A DNA stretch of 64,000 nt from Acholoe squamosa (taxonomy: Eukaryota; Annelida; Polychaeta; Phyllodocida; Polynoidae), in assembly GCA_949317995.1 (NCBI GenBank), contig OX439046.1, positions 41,206,002 to 41,270,001 of the forward strand, written 5' to 3'. The position numbers and the translations under genes are program-made. Under the pieces are notes generated by a model. That model saw only the letters and a program-made list of their open reading frames with translations. It had not been told where the DNA came from and ran no database searches. Positions 50,991 through 61,158 of the stretch are shown piece after piece. The stretch's first letter is position 1, and the number at the start of each line of letters is the position of its first letter.

Positions 50991-51039
50991 AGGAAAGGGT
51001 AAAGGAGGATAGAAAAATTATGTGTGTGCGGCGTACCCC

Positions 51040-51310
51040 TTTTTATACTACATGGGTGCCCCCCACCCCATAAACCAATTTACCTACCTACCCCTTTTAT
51101 TCCTACCCTACCCTACCCTACCCTACCCTACCCTACCCTACCCTACCCTACCCTACCCTACCCTACCCTACCCTACCCTACCTTACCTTACCTTACCCTA
51201 CCTACCTACCTACCTACCTACCTACTTACCTATCTATCTACCTACCTACCTACCTACCTACCTACCTACTTATCTACCTACCTACCTTCCTACCTACCCA
51301 CCCACCTAAC
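51040..51310. repeat. (CCCTA)n / (CCTA)n block of Polinton-2
   Basis: A GGGTGCCCCCCACCCCATA lead is followed by about 16 CCCTA units and then CCTA units. The lead matches GGGTGCCCCCACCCCCCCAC in the first Polinton, so the block is inherited with the element. Confidence 0.9.
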
Positions 51311-51534
51311 AGGGGGAGGGAAAGGGGGAGAACAAGCAGCTGAGCAGTGAGCAGTAAACTCAATGGTAAGCCTACCATAGACAAACACAGGCATTTGGGA
51401 TAAAAGAGGGGTGTGTATGTGTATGTAATGGAGGGGAGGGAGTTGTGTAAGTGATGCTCAAATAATTAGGTGAGTGGAAGGTTTATAAGGAGTGTTCTTA
51501 GCTGCTCAGTGAACATCACTTTCACACTCTACCC

Positions 51535-51720
51535 AACTGCTGCTGCGGCTGCTGCTGCGGCTGCTGTGGCTGCTGCGGCTGCTGCTGCTGCGGCTGCTGC
51601 TGCTGGTACTACTACTACTACTGATGCCATTGCTACTAATGCTGCTGCTGTGCCTACTGATACTATTGCTGGTGCTGGTGCAGCTGCTGCTGCTCCTGTC
51701 ACTACTTAAAAAAAGAAGAC
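51535..51720 (+). repeat. GCN/ACT trinucleotide-rich stretch
   Basis: Imperfect GCTGCTGCGGCT runs followed by ACTACTACTACT. One frame reads poly-Ala. It lies where the first Polinton has its Pro/Ser-rich SIM gene, and may be decayed low-complexity coding DNA. Confidence 0.7.
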
Positions 51721-51919
51721 TTCAGACCAACTCAAATCTGCCAAGGACAACAACAACAACAGCAACGGCAACAGCAACAACAATGAGTCGATCATGCAAA
51801 GAACACTCTCTCTGACAATCGACCTTTTACAACGGAGGTTGACCTTATGGAAGTGAAAAAAGCTGCTGTGGTCGACTTATAGGGTCACTTGGTCAATTTA
51901 TTTTTGCAACAAAAAAGAA

Positions 51920-53295
51920 AATGGCTCCAAGAAAAGAAAAAAAACTTACACAGTCAACTGTCCTAGGTGTACCATGCCTAGACCACTGCAACTTTTGACA
52001 GTGCAAAAGAGCTGGAAAACTTTTTGTCGCTCGCCCACCTGTGGGAATAGTGGTAATCAGGGTGTACTTAGTGGTAGAATACACATTGAAAAAAATCAAT
52101 CTCCTCTTTGTGGAAGAAGTGATCGCGGCTAGGAGAAAGGTGACAACAACATTGACTGCAAAATTCTTTCAAACCTGTATAAACTTCTCGGAAAAGGGTC
52201 TTATGGTAAAACCATAAGCAACAAGCAAAACTTTCTTCAAATGCAGTACACGTCTCCAGCCAAAGCCAAATGGTTAGCTTTACACTGGTCTGTTCAAGAG
52301 GTGCAAGACATCAGTGCAAACACTGTGGAACTTTCTTGCCTGCCCACCACCATCACCTACGACCTCCCTGTGCAAATAGGGTTCATGGTGTATCAATATG
52401 CCAAATTGAAAATGCTGGCCTTCTGCTATGACTTCTTTCTGGAATTCATACACGAAAGAAAATTTGAAATGTGTGAAATGGACACTGACAGTTTCTATTT
52501 TGTGTTGAGCATGAAAAGTCTAGAGGAAGCTGTCAAACCTGAGAAACGAAGAGATTTCTTCAGTGAGCGTCATAAATGGTTGCCCTCAGAGTTGTGTGAC
52601 ATCACTTATCACTGGGAAAGTTAAATAGAAAGTAAAACTCTGGGGTACACTTGGTTCCCTCCACTGTGTTGTAAACAACGTCTGGCATTCAACAAGAGAA
52701 CTCCAGGTCTTTTAAAAGTGGAGTGGGAAGGAGACGAGATGACAGCCTAAAACTCCAAATGTTACATAGGAAGTGGTGAAGGGATCGAAAAATAATGAGC
52801 TGCAAAGGAGTGATTCAGAAACAGAACGAATTTACAGCTGAAGACTACAATAAGGTATTGCAAACCGAAAAAACTCTATGGTGACCAACAAAGGCATTAG
52901 AGTGGTAAACCATCAAGTCAGTACTTATTCGCAGAACACACAGGGATTAAGTTATCAGTATACCAAAAGACGCGTATGTCAAGACGGTGTAAGCACTTTG
53001 CTCTTAAACAATGTCTGGCATTCGACAAGAGAACTCCAGGTCTTTTAAAAGTGGAGTGGGAAAGAGACGAGATGACGGCCTTAAACTCCAAATGTTACAT
53101 AGGAAATGGAGAAGGGATAAAAAAAAAATGAGCTGCAAAGGAGTGATTTAAAAACCAAACGAATTAACAGCTGAAGACTACAAAAAGATATTGCAAACCG
53201 AAAAAAAGGCTATGGTGACCAACAAAAGCTTCAGAGTGGTAAACCATCAAGTCAGTACTTATTCGCAGAACACACAGGGATTAAGTTATCAGTAT
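51920..53295 (+). pseudogene. POLB pieces (Polinton-2), with a tandem duplicated end
   Basis: Pieces match the first copy's POLB: the N-terminal APRKEKK..YTVNCPRC-like start near 51920, the palm region around NTVELSCLPTTITYDL and CEMDTDSFYF (52241-52624), and the C-terminal end. The C-terminal segment occurs twice in tandem (about 52676-53010 and 53012-53295). It has many breaks. Confidence 0.88.
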
Positions 53296-53648
53296 GTAAC
53301 GGTTCGTATTATGTCTTTATGTTGGGTGGCTCTTAGGCTCGCTTAATACTAGATGTATCACACAACACGAGTAGTTCTGTTGGGCAAAGCCCTTTAGACT
53401 TCCCACCTGTTCAGGTAGGCTTTTATTGAGAAGTTAACTGTACGTCAGGACTGGACCAAGGCCAGTCCCCTTCTGCGGATCGTCTGGCTCCTTAGTAGGA
53501 GCTGGATGCGAGGCGTGGTGCTGCCCCCTCTTGTACCAAATGGGTATCGCGAAGCGACACCTGGTTGGCATAGAAGGAACGAGCACCACACGAACACATC
53601 TCTCGGATGAGCCGCACTAATATATACACGACGATACCAGCCCCTACA
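53295..53648 (-). repeat. LTR of a minus-strand retrotransposon
   Basis: On the minus strand it runs TGTAGGGGCTGGTATCG to ACCGTTACA (TG...CA), about 354 bp. A TATA-like TGTATATATTAG lies near 53620 and an AATAAAAG poly-A signal near 53424. A purine tract (AGGGGGGTGG on the minus strand, 53649-53662) lies directly outside it, as expected for a polypurine tract next to a 3' LTR. It interrupts Polinton-2. Confidence 0.75.
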
Positions 53649-54259
53649 CCACCCCCCTAGACTTTACCTAGGGTAGGTGTCACAATAGACCTATTGTTAA
53701 CCTGATAATATGATATGTATATAACAGTATGTACATAGCTAAGTCTATGTAATATTTTATAAAACTAATATGTCATTAAAGGGGCATTATAAATAAGATG
53801 TACATAATAATAGGCATCGTCATATATAAACCGAAGTTACTATTAATAACAATATAGGAGGTGGCACCTTATGCACCATCAACCTATGGTAAAGTGGTAA
53901 TGGTAATAATGTTACATAGTTATTATAGTTATAAACAATGTATATATTAAATTTTTACAGTTAAACATGTAGTAGTGCAACATAGACACATTATATTTAA
54001 TATACACCTGAGAGGTGGGGTAACCCGAAGAAAAATTTTGCTTTTAGTTATGAATGAATAATAATATACATATACAGACAATATTATATGAATTTAAGCA
54101 GTGTTCTGCAGGGGTAGTAGGATCACCCTTACAATAAAACTAAACTTCTGGCGAACCTGCAATGACTGGTTTCTGCAGCTCCATTCGGCGACATACGTGT
54201 GGTGGCAAGCCACGTTGCTGTGTGTAGTGCCCTGGTAGAGTATCCGAAGTAGCACCAGA
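53649..54259. other. AT-rich non-coding tail of the minus-strand LTR element
   Basis: About 600 bp between the 3' LTR and the first frame. No gene is seen. Confidence 0.5.
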
Positions 54260-55144
54260 CTAGAGCTGGGCCTGCTGCTTGCGATGGGCACGGTGGGCAG
54301 CAGTCAGCTCCTTCCGCTGGGCGGTAAGCTCACAACGCTTAGCCTCCACAGCAGCCTGTTGACGAGTAATGTCCTTGTCTGAGATCGAACTGGCCGCCTC
54401 TGGGATGTTGGCACCCAGCTCATCCTCAGACTCAGACCTCTCGATCGCAACCTGAATGTCCTCGTCCTCGAGGTCTGACTCGGTCAGCGGTCCCTTCGGT
54501 GTGGGCTTACGAACCAATTTCTTGGTTCGCCTGGTTTCCACCGACAAGTGAGTGATGGTAGATTCGGTATCCATGTCGGATTCCGACTCCCTCAACTGTG
54601 TTGCCCTCCGGGTAATCCCTTCAGATAACAGCACAGCCCACGCCAAGTCCTCATCCACCATCATGGCTCCAGCCAACCGCTTGTAATTACGGAGCCATGA
54701 TACTGGCAGATTTTCCGCCAGCTCATCAGAGCTGGATGGGTGCATTAGGATGTAGGTACCCCACATCGTGTAGACGATCCCCGCTTGCTTGTCCACATGA
54801 GTGAGGCGTTCAGACCTCATCTTGAATCCCAGAGGATACAATGGGATATCCAGGACATCCGAATCAATCCCCATCATGTCTGTTGGGTCCGAAGAACCTG
54901 ACGTGGAAGCTGCTGGGCCCGGAGGTGGTGGAGGAGGCATCCGTTCCCCTGTCTGTCGCTGCTGTAGATAATGCAGCGAGGCAGTTAGTGGCCTCTTCCA
55001 CTTCTGGCGCTCATCTGAGGTCTCGATAGTCTCCTCCACCCGAGACGCGGCTGTTGGGGCCTCGTCTTCGTCCAACTCAATGTTGGCGCTTTGACGCACA
55101 GCATCAATTGTCCCCTGTGCCATTACGGCGAGACAATCTTCCAA
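54260..55144 (-). CDS. Unknown 294-residue protein, LTR-element-associated
   Basis: A long intact frame starting MEDCLAVMAQGTIDAVRQSA. The N-terminal third is acidic, with a PPPPPPG run. A short ordered domain occupies about residues 95-190 (VLDIPLYPLGFKMRSERLTH, GTYILMHPSSSDELAENLPV). The C-terminal part is charged and ends in a coiled coil (QQAAVEAKRCELTAQRKELT). I do not recognise it. Its place between gag pieces and the 3' LTR suggests an accessory ORF of the element, but a captured host gene is possible. Its intactness next to a broken gag is notable. Confidence 0.4.
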   Translation of the reverse strand: MEDCLAVMAQGTIDAVRQSANIELDEDEAPTAASRVEETIETSDERQKWKRPLTASLHYLQQRQTGERMPPPPPPGPAASTSGSSDPTDMMGIDSDVLDIPLYPLGFKMRSERLTHVDKQAGIVYTMWGTYILMHPSSSDELAENLPVSWLRNYKRLAGAMMVDEDLAWAVLLSEGITRRATQLRESESDMDTESTITHLSVETRRTKKLVRKPTPKGPLTESDLEDEDIQVAIERSESEDELGANIPEAASSISDKDITRQQAAVEAKRCELTAQRKELTAAHRAHRKQQAQL

Positions 55145-55810
55145 TCAAAAATTGCCAGTAATGGCGTTGGACTCTTCCCGAAGGATTCGTCCAACAAAAA
55201 ATAGCATAAAGGCACAGCTATAAGCTGCCGGAGGATGCAAAATAACCAGAGCAAAACCAATGGCATCTTACCACCACGATTCTGCCCTAGTTATAACTGG
55301 GTCAAACCAACATGGCGTCATACCTCTCACCTCGCGAGATCCCGCTGCGAGCTATTCGGTGACCTAGTTACACATCTTCCTGCCACACCTGTGGCAACAC
55401 CTTGCAGGCTAGATTCGGACTAAGGTTCGACTCGGTATACGAGACGCATGTTACTACCGGGGTGCTATTATCAGGAGCTTGGTGGTATATACATCGCTAT
55501 AAAGCAAATGTACTGGGTAATCCGACCACCACTCACGTGATGCACCACCCAAGAAACATGCATTCGACGCCCGTTCCGCGATACACAGGTGCTCATTGTG
55601 TACTGAGTTAGGTAACGGCAGCTCTCAGCCAAGGACTATGTCTGACGCCCTCGGTCAGCATTTTAGTTCTCCTGGCATTACCCACAGCCTTCTCGGGTCC
55701 TGCGCAGCCATGGCAGGACCTTTCCCATGTGTAATGCCTTCACTCAGCGAGACATTTTTCCAAGGCCGAACTAGCCCTTTGACAGATTGGGTAATCAAGT
55801 TGTCCATATA

Positions 55811-56807
55811 CTAGTCCTGGTTCTCTGTCCCGGGTCTGGCCTTACTCAATAGGGCATGGAGTTCCATCCCATATGCTCTAAACACCTCTGTAGGTTTCTG
55901 GGTCCGTTTTCTAAAACGCACCATCGGATCCTCCTTGACCATGTTGCACAATAGCCCACTAGCAGTTTTAACTAACTGCTCAAAACTTCCAATGAGGCCA
56001 TACCAGGTTCGCCATTGCTCTACAGCCATGCGACCCGGGGCCGCCTTTAGACATCTAACAAGATGTGGCTTCGCCTTGTATGGGGTCCATCCATTGCAGT
56101 TCATCACGTCGATGAAATCTTCAAACCATTCCTTCTATGGCCGAGTACCGTCATATACCTACAGAATGACGGCTACCCTCCTGGCTGAATTATGAGCATA
56201 CATCAGTCTACTGCACTGTTGTTTGCTCCATTCAGTCACCTTGGTTTCATTTAAGGTTCGATAGCCTCCTAAACCACCAAAACTGCTATTATTCGGTGGT
56301 GGGGGTGGTGGTTGATTATAGCTCCACTGTGACTGATTAGGCCCAGTGTTTCCTCCACCACCAACGTTGGGGGTAGTACCCGAGGTACCACTAGCCCCTT
56401 GACTGCTCGTATTGGCAGTTCCATTCTGACCAACAGCATTCGGCATGCTACCTGCTTGACTCTGCTGGCCACCCCCCTGCCCTTTCTGTGGATTGCCCGG
56501 GTTACCAGCATCCAATCCGACATTATCTGTCTGATCCAAGGTTATGTGAAATCCGCCTGTTTCGGCACTTGTGTCGGAACAGGTCCAGGTCCAGATTATG
56601 GACAATCGGGACTTCACTAATGCGAACTCTGTTAATCCGACCATTTTCACCTTGGGTCCTGACATAGAGTCCTTCTTGATCAACATTCCAAGATGCATTA
56701 TCGTTTACAAACGGATTGTATGCACCTGTCGGCTGCTTTGGTGTTGAACAGGTGACGAAGTCGCCCTGTTTAACAAAGGTAAGGTCTGGACTAGGATCCG
56801 AGCTCAT
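55811..56807 (-). pseudogene. Gag-like pieces of the minus-strand LTR element
   Basis: A downstream piece has capsid-like wording (ALYG-free pattern AVEQWRTWYGLIGSFEQLV then RFRKRTQKPTEVFRAYGMEL), as in retrotransposon Gag proteins. An upstream piece is Gly/Gln/Asn/Pro-rich with a PPPPPP run. It is broken. Confidence 0.6.
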
Positions 56808-56829
56808 TCGAGGTGGATTAGTCTTTTCC

Positions 56830-57400
56830 TTATCCTACAAGTAGCTTTCCATAGCAGACTTGTTTAGAGTTAGAGTCACCACATCGGTGGTCAGATTCCT
56901 TTGTTCCTCTCTTAACTGAGCATTCTCGGACAAGATTTCAGACTGAATCTTTTCATTGTTCTCGACTGCACGGTTGCGTTCTAATTGGGCGGCTTGCGCC
57001 TCTTTCTTTAAAGTATCCTTTAATAGGCGATACTTCTCACTCTTTTCTTTCTGAGACCTTTGGTACTCAGTTGTTTCCCTACGGATCTCATGTTGTTCTG
57101 AGACAAGTCTGGATTCCGTTTCGGCTTTATGAAGTTAAAGTCTTTTCAGCTTCTCTTCCATTGCACTTAGCTCGGATTGTAGTCTATCCACATCCCGAGC
57201 TTTAGCAACCTCTTCGGCTCTAGCTTTTTCAATAGCTCTCCGCCTATTGGCTTCCTCTTTCTCTAGTTCAGCCAACTTACTCTCCCTTTTCTTCAGTTGT
57301 CTTTAACTCCACCCGATGGGCTAGAGATGACAGCTGATACTTGAGGTCGGATTCCTTCACGATCGCCTCTTGTTCTATAGAACTGTCAATGGACCATTCT
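56830..57400 (-). pseudogene. Coiled-coil-rich region of the minus-strand LTR element
   Basis: Minus-strand reading is dominated by Glu, Lys, Arg, Leu and Ala in heptad-like order (for example KEEANRRRAIEKARAEEVAK). It is probably the N-terminal part of a gag-like protein. Broken. Confidence 0.5.
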
Positions 57401-57631
57401 GGGTATTATTATTATTTTTCATATTTACCAATTTCTTCGCCATATAAAACCTAGGCTCTGCTCATGATCCACACTCAACAACCTCCTGTATTCCCCAACA
57501 GGAACCAGGATCCATAAGTTATCACGAACCCACTTCCTCCATGAGACTCTGTGACATAAGGTACACGGATGTAATAACATTCCAATCATATCTACACCCA
57601 CACAGCCCCGCTGGAGAATGTGGGATCCACC

Positions 57632-58035
57632 TGTGGTGCCATATTTGGAATGAGAGGATAATTCACAATCTCCTCTCAATCCTCATTAACACGATTAACC
57701 CACAGTTAGCAATCTCTCTCCTTGACACGTGTCTCTATTTCATTGAGCCACGTGTATAGAATATTTCGCAATACTGTGAGCTGCTTAAACCCTTAATATA
57801 AAAGGCAGCTTGAGCAGCTCCCAATCATCTCTCCCAACTTACACCTTACACCTATACCTAGAACCTACGACAGGTCGAGCTATAGGATCGGAGGCAGAGC
57901 TTAGATATTGGCGAGTGTTATCATTGTAATCACCTTTATGAAACACTCATGTCAGCTATGCAATAAAAGGATCAAATGAACTTCTCTGGATTCCGTGTAC
58001 ATTCACTTCACCACATGTAACCGTCCGTTGACACG
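57632..58035 (+). repeat. Probable 5' LTR of the plus-strand Gypsy-like element
   Basis: The borders are approximate. It begins near TGTGGTGCCATATTTGG and ends near CGTTGACA. It contains a TATA-like AATATAAAAGG near 57795 and an AATAAAAGG poly-A signal near 57961. The 3' LTR lies beyond the window, so borders cannot be confirmed here. Confidence 0.5.
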
Positions 58036-58085
58036 ATGGTGGATGAACCCTCCAAGAATATCCCACTACCAACCTCTCATTAAAC

Positions 58086-59849
58086 ATGAGCAATAGTGAG
58101 ACATCACCCAAGGAGCCAGCTTCAGAACAACGCACCTTTACATCACCTGGGCTAGACGCGCCCAACCATTCCTCAAGTGATACTACACACCACCTCCAGA
58201 GGCAAACTTCATCTCCAGACGCATTGACATTGGATCCAGTTTTACCTATAGCACTGCAGGCCCACGTATTACAACCTGTGAGTACCAATATTGAGCAATT
58301 TTCCTCTACAATAGTGGACCACAATACTGGAGCACACACCAGTATGCCAGTATCACTACCTGCACCAGGATTAGACATCACCTTACCTGGTTACTCACAA
58401 GTAAATTCACCACCACTAAGACTTTCTGGTATAACTAGCCCAGCCTCTGAAGTACCAGTGGACAATACACAGAACCACTTGTACCTTGACCCACACCTGG
58501 AGGACAGACCACCAGAGCTTCAAGCTACCCTCCAGGATATCATTCCCCCACAACCCACCACACTTAGTGGAGCTGCATCTATAGTACAGACTGACCCAGG
58601 TGTGACTTCACATAAACCACCCGTTTGTGAGAAGCCAGTGGTTGTGGACACAGACTCTTCCCTAGACGCTGATTACTGGAGAGACAGAATCGGATCAGCA
58701 GTCTCTAGGTGGAGAGCAGCCTATGAAAATGGTGTAGGCAGGGTTTCCAATAACAACCCCAGACACCTGGTAGGAGACAATCCAAATTTCTCACTCAACA
58801 TCAACAGACTATTGGATGAGTGGCTTGACCCTACTGTTACCCAGCCTAACCAATATCAATCCACTTCTGGAGAGGAGGACCTGTACCCCCCACCTGTGTA
58901 CACACCCACACAGCCACTTAGGACCAGGTCAGTGGACTCACCATCCAGACGAGGCTCTAGATTTAGAAGGAGGGCCCAATCAAGTTCACCTCTTAGAAGA
59001 AGAACCCCCACTGGTTACAGACTACTGAGAAGTGTAGACGGAGCTACAAGCAGGTCCCACCTCGTAGCTACAACCCCACTACTCAACAGAGGCAGTAGGA
59101 CGCCTTACAACTCACCTCACCCTATCAGTTCACCTGGGGAAGATACTGAAGTAGCCTTTCCCCACCGACCTAATATGGCAATGTCCCGAGGTCAGCCCCC
59201 TCAGTATGACCATGAGGACATGAGAAGAAGTCTTGTCAGGGACTGTACTAACGCTGTCAGTGAATCTCTCTCTGAGCTATTAGCCAAACACGTGAGCACC
59301 CTATCAACTGAGATTAAAAATCATGGACAGGAACACTCAGGTCAGTTGGCTAGAGTACACCTCAGGTTAGATGACATGGAACGCTGGAAGGAGCATATGG
59401 AAAGTAACACCGCTCACAACTTCAGGCAGGCAGAACAAGGCAATATGGAGGTTCTCAGAAGATCCGAGGATTTCACATACCAAGTGACTGACCAGCTTAG
59501 CAGAAACATGGACTCAATGAGGCTTGACCTCATGAGAGCTATTCAGAGCCAGTCTACCAGTGCCAACGCCACTAGCTCCAACCAAACTGCCACTAGCACC
59601 CAGGGTAAATTAGGACCCATACAGTCCACCCCTCCCTACCCCACGGCACCTAATTACAGCCCCGGCCATAATGACATGACAGGAACGAGACTAAGCCCAC
59701 CACATGCCCTCATGGACAGCAGAAACCAAAACACAGCCGCTGCCCCTTCAACCTCCCATGAACCACAACAATCTCCATCAGCCACTGCATCGAACACCCA
59801 CCAGGGGGCGACAGCGTCATATAACACAGTGCCTTCTCCAAACCAATAG
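58086..59849 (+). CDS. Extra leading ORF of Gypsy-like element, 587 aa
   Basis: It starts MSNSETSPKEPASEQR shortly after the LTR. About 400 residues are disordered, rich in Pro, Ser and Thr, with an Arg-rich patch (RRGSRFRRRAQSSSPLRRR). A helical region around 380-490 (SLSELLAKHVSTLSTEIKNH, LRLDDMERWKEHMES) looks like a coiled coil, and a Ser/Thr/Gln/Pro-rich tail ends at the stop. It lies before gag in a different position from envelope genes, which follow pol. It could be the N-terminal part of a long gag expressed by read-through or re-initiation, or a separate assembly protein. No family is recognised. Confidence 0.55.
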   Translation: MSNSETSPKEPASEQRTFTSPGLDAPNHSSSDTTHHLQRQTSSPDALTLDPVLPIALQAHVLQPVSTNIEQFSSTIVDHNTGAHTSMPVSLPAPGLDITLPGYSQVNSPPLRLSGITSPASEVPVDNTQNHLYLDPHLEDRPPELQATLQDIIPPQPTTLSGAASIVQTDPGVTSHKPPVCEKPVVVDTDSSLDADYWRDRIGSAVSRWRAAYENGVGRVSNNNPRHLVGDNPNFSLNINRLLDEWLDPTVTQPNQYQSTSGEEDLYPPPVYTPTQPLRTRSVDSPSRRGSRFRRRAQSSSPLRRRTPTGYRLLRSVDGATSRSHLVATTPLLNRGSRTPYNSPHPISSPGEDTEVAFPHRPNMAMSRGQPPQYDHEDMRRSLVRDCTNAVSESLSELLAKHVSTLSTEIKNHGQEHSGQLARVHLRLDDMERWKEHMESNTAHNFRQAEQGNMEVLRRSEDFTYQVTDQLSRNMDSMRLDLMRAIQSQSTSANATSSNQTATSTQGKLGPIQSTPPYPTAPNYSPGHNDMTGTRLSPPHALMDSRNQNTAAAPSTSHEPQQSPSATASNTHQGATASYNTVPSPNQ

Positions 59850-59976
59850 TGTGGCCATGTGGTTAATGGTGTTTACAGCCCCCAGGGACAGGCAAATAAC
59901 CACTCTGGGCTACCATATCCTCCTAGTTATCCCCATATAGCACACTCCACACCGGTAGCGCACCAGGGAGGATATC

Positions 59977-61059
59977 ATGGCGCTGAGTATACCAGATTTT
60001 CCCCCCGGTGGTTCAGACGGCGACAAGCTCACATCTGCCCAGTTAGGCTCATTCAACAAGCCTGAACCCTTTGACAAACTGACGCCCTACAGGTCTGTAG
60101 CAAAATTTCTGACTGAATTCAAATTTTTCATAAGGAATGTGCATGCCAAAAGGCCCGACCTACATGCAACCTGCCTGTACACCTTTCTCAAAGGGAGGGT
60201 GGCCCAGTGGTTTTTCAGCGACATAATGGACAAGCCAATCATGCAGAACAAGGAGGCAGTCTATGAGGCTTTCTTAACGAGATTTGGCAACCCCGACCTC
60301 AGTACCATCCTCAAAGGGTACAGAGCCAGAAAACAGAAGCCAAATGAAACCACTGAGGACTACCTTGCAGACATGACCATGTTGCTGTCCAACAGCAGCC
60401 TGGATGAGGCTTCACAGGTTGATTACCTCGTAAATGGCCTCAGACCCGAGCTGAAGAATGTTGTTGTAGCTAAGTCTCCCAAGACCTTGCTGGAAGCTGA
60501 ACAATTAGCCATAAATCAGGAACTGAACCTCGAGGCTATAAAAATCGCTCAGAACAGCTCAGCAGAGTTATGTGCAGTAGGCTACAACAAGGACGACAAC
60601 AGATCCAGAAAGGATAAATATCAGCGCGACCACAAGAAAGAAGACAGACTGCCCAGTAGTAACTACAGCAAGCAGTATGAAAATAAATTCAAAAACAGTT
60701 ACAGAGGAAGATCCAAGTCCTCAGACAGATCCAGTCCCAAGGACTACAGATCCAATTCCAAAAATAGATCTGACTATAAGTCCCCAGGAAGAGACAGGTC
60801 AGGAGACAGGTTAGAACAAAGATCAAGATCCTCTGATAGCAACAAAAGTTTTGTCTTCATACCAGTTGCTGGGCAGCCAAATAACAAAAAAAATGTCTCC
60901 TTCATGGTCCCAGCTGACTTCACCATCCCAGATAATTGGGTACAACAGTCATTGAAGAAGTCCAGAGATCCAACCCCAGGCAGGAATTACTCCAGAAGCC
61001 GTTCAGGATCTCAGTCCGACGCCGACAATGACAGTCCCAAAAATATACAGGATGAATAG
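59977..61059 (+). CDS. gag: Gag of Gypsy-like element
   Basis: 360 residues. The capsid part has KFLTEFKFFIRNVHAKR, LYTFLKGRVAQWFF and FGNPDLSTILKGYRARKQKP then TEDYLADMTMLL, the standard retrotransposon Gag (Retrotrans_gag) order. Instead of a CCHC zinc knuckle the C-terminal third is Arg/Ser/Lys/Asp-rich (SKSSDRSSPKDYRSNSKNRS), so RNA binding is probably by this basic RS-like tail. Confidence 0.88.
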   Translation: MALSIPDFPPGGSDGDKLTSAQLGSFNKPEPFDKLTPYRSVAKFLTEFKFFIRNVHAKRPDLHATCLYTFLKGRVAQWFFSDIMDKPIMQNKEAVYEAFLTRFGNPDLSTILKGYRARKQKPNETTEDYLADMTMLLSNSSLDEASQVDYLVNGLRPELKNVVVAKSPKTLLEAEQLAINQELNLEAIKIAQNSSAELCAVGYNKDDNRSRKDKYQRDHKKEDRLPSSNYSKQYENKFKNSYRGRSKSSDRSSPKDYRSNSKNRSDYKSPGRDRSGDRLEQRSRSSDSNKSFVFIPVAGQPNNKKNVSFMVPADFTIPDNWVQQSLKKSRDPTPGRNYSRSRSGSQSDADNDSPKNIQDE

Positions 61060-61158
61060 GGATCAGGGGAAGGCACTCAAGCACCTAGTGACCCCGACCC
61101 CACCCGGAATACGACCATTAGATTATCCAAGGACACTTCTCAAGATGCTGATGCAGAA

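Larger units (their letters stand above)
50620..53295. mobile_element. Second Polinton remnant (Polinton-2), decayed
   Basis: It has the same layout as the centre of the first Polinton, much reduced. Parts are an ATPase piece on the minus strand (about 50624-50990), a CCCTA-rich repeat block (about 51040-51310), a low-complexity stretch (51535-51720) and POLB pieces on the plus strand (about 51920-53295). Neither terminal repeat is visible. Most genes are gone and the rest have many breaks. POLB pieces are clearly related to, but diverged from, the first copy, so this is an older member of the lineage. An LTR element interrupts it at 53295. Confidence 0.88.
53295..57600 (-). mobile_element. 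Minus-strand LTR retroelement fossil, pol not seen
   Basis: From 5' to 3' (right to left) it has a coiled-coil-rich region (about 57400-56830), gag-like pieces (56807-55811), an unknown 294-residue frame (55144-54260), a polypurine tract and a 3' LTR. I see no RT, protease or integrase, so it is either internally deleted or non-autonomous. A matching 5' LTR is not visible; the plus-strand Gypsy-like element begins at about the place where it should be. It has several breaks. It is younger than Polinton-2. Confidence 0.6.

Noticed and set aside
51022-51350. Open frames reading LPYPTLPYP and similar
   Set aside because: By-product of the CCCTA repeat; also at 31253-31519.
51470-51709. Poly-Ala protein
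   Set aside because: Trinucleotide low complexity with little other sequence; possibly decayed SIM-gene equivalent but not supportable.
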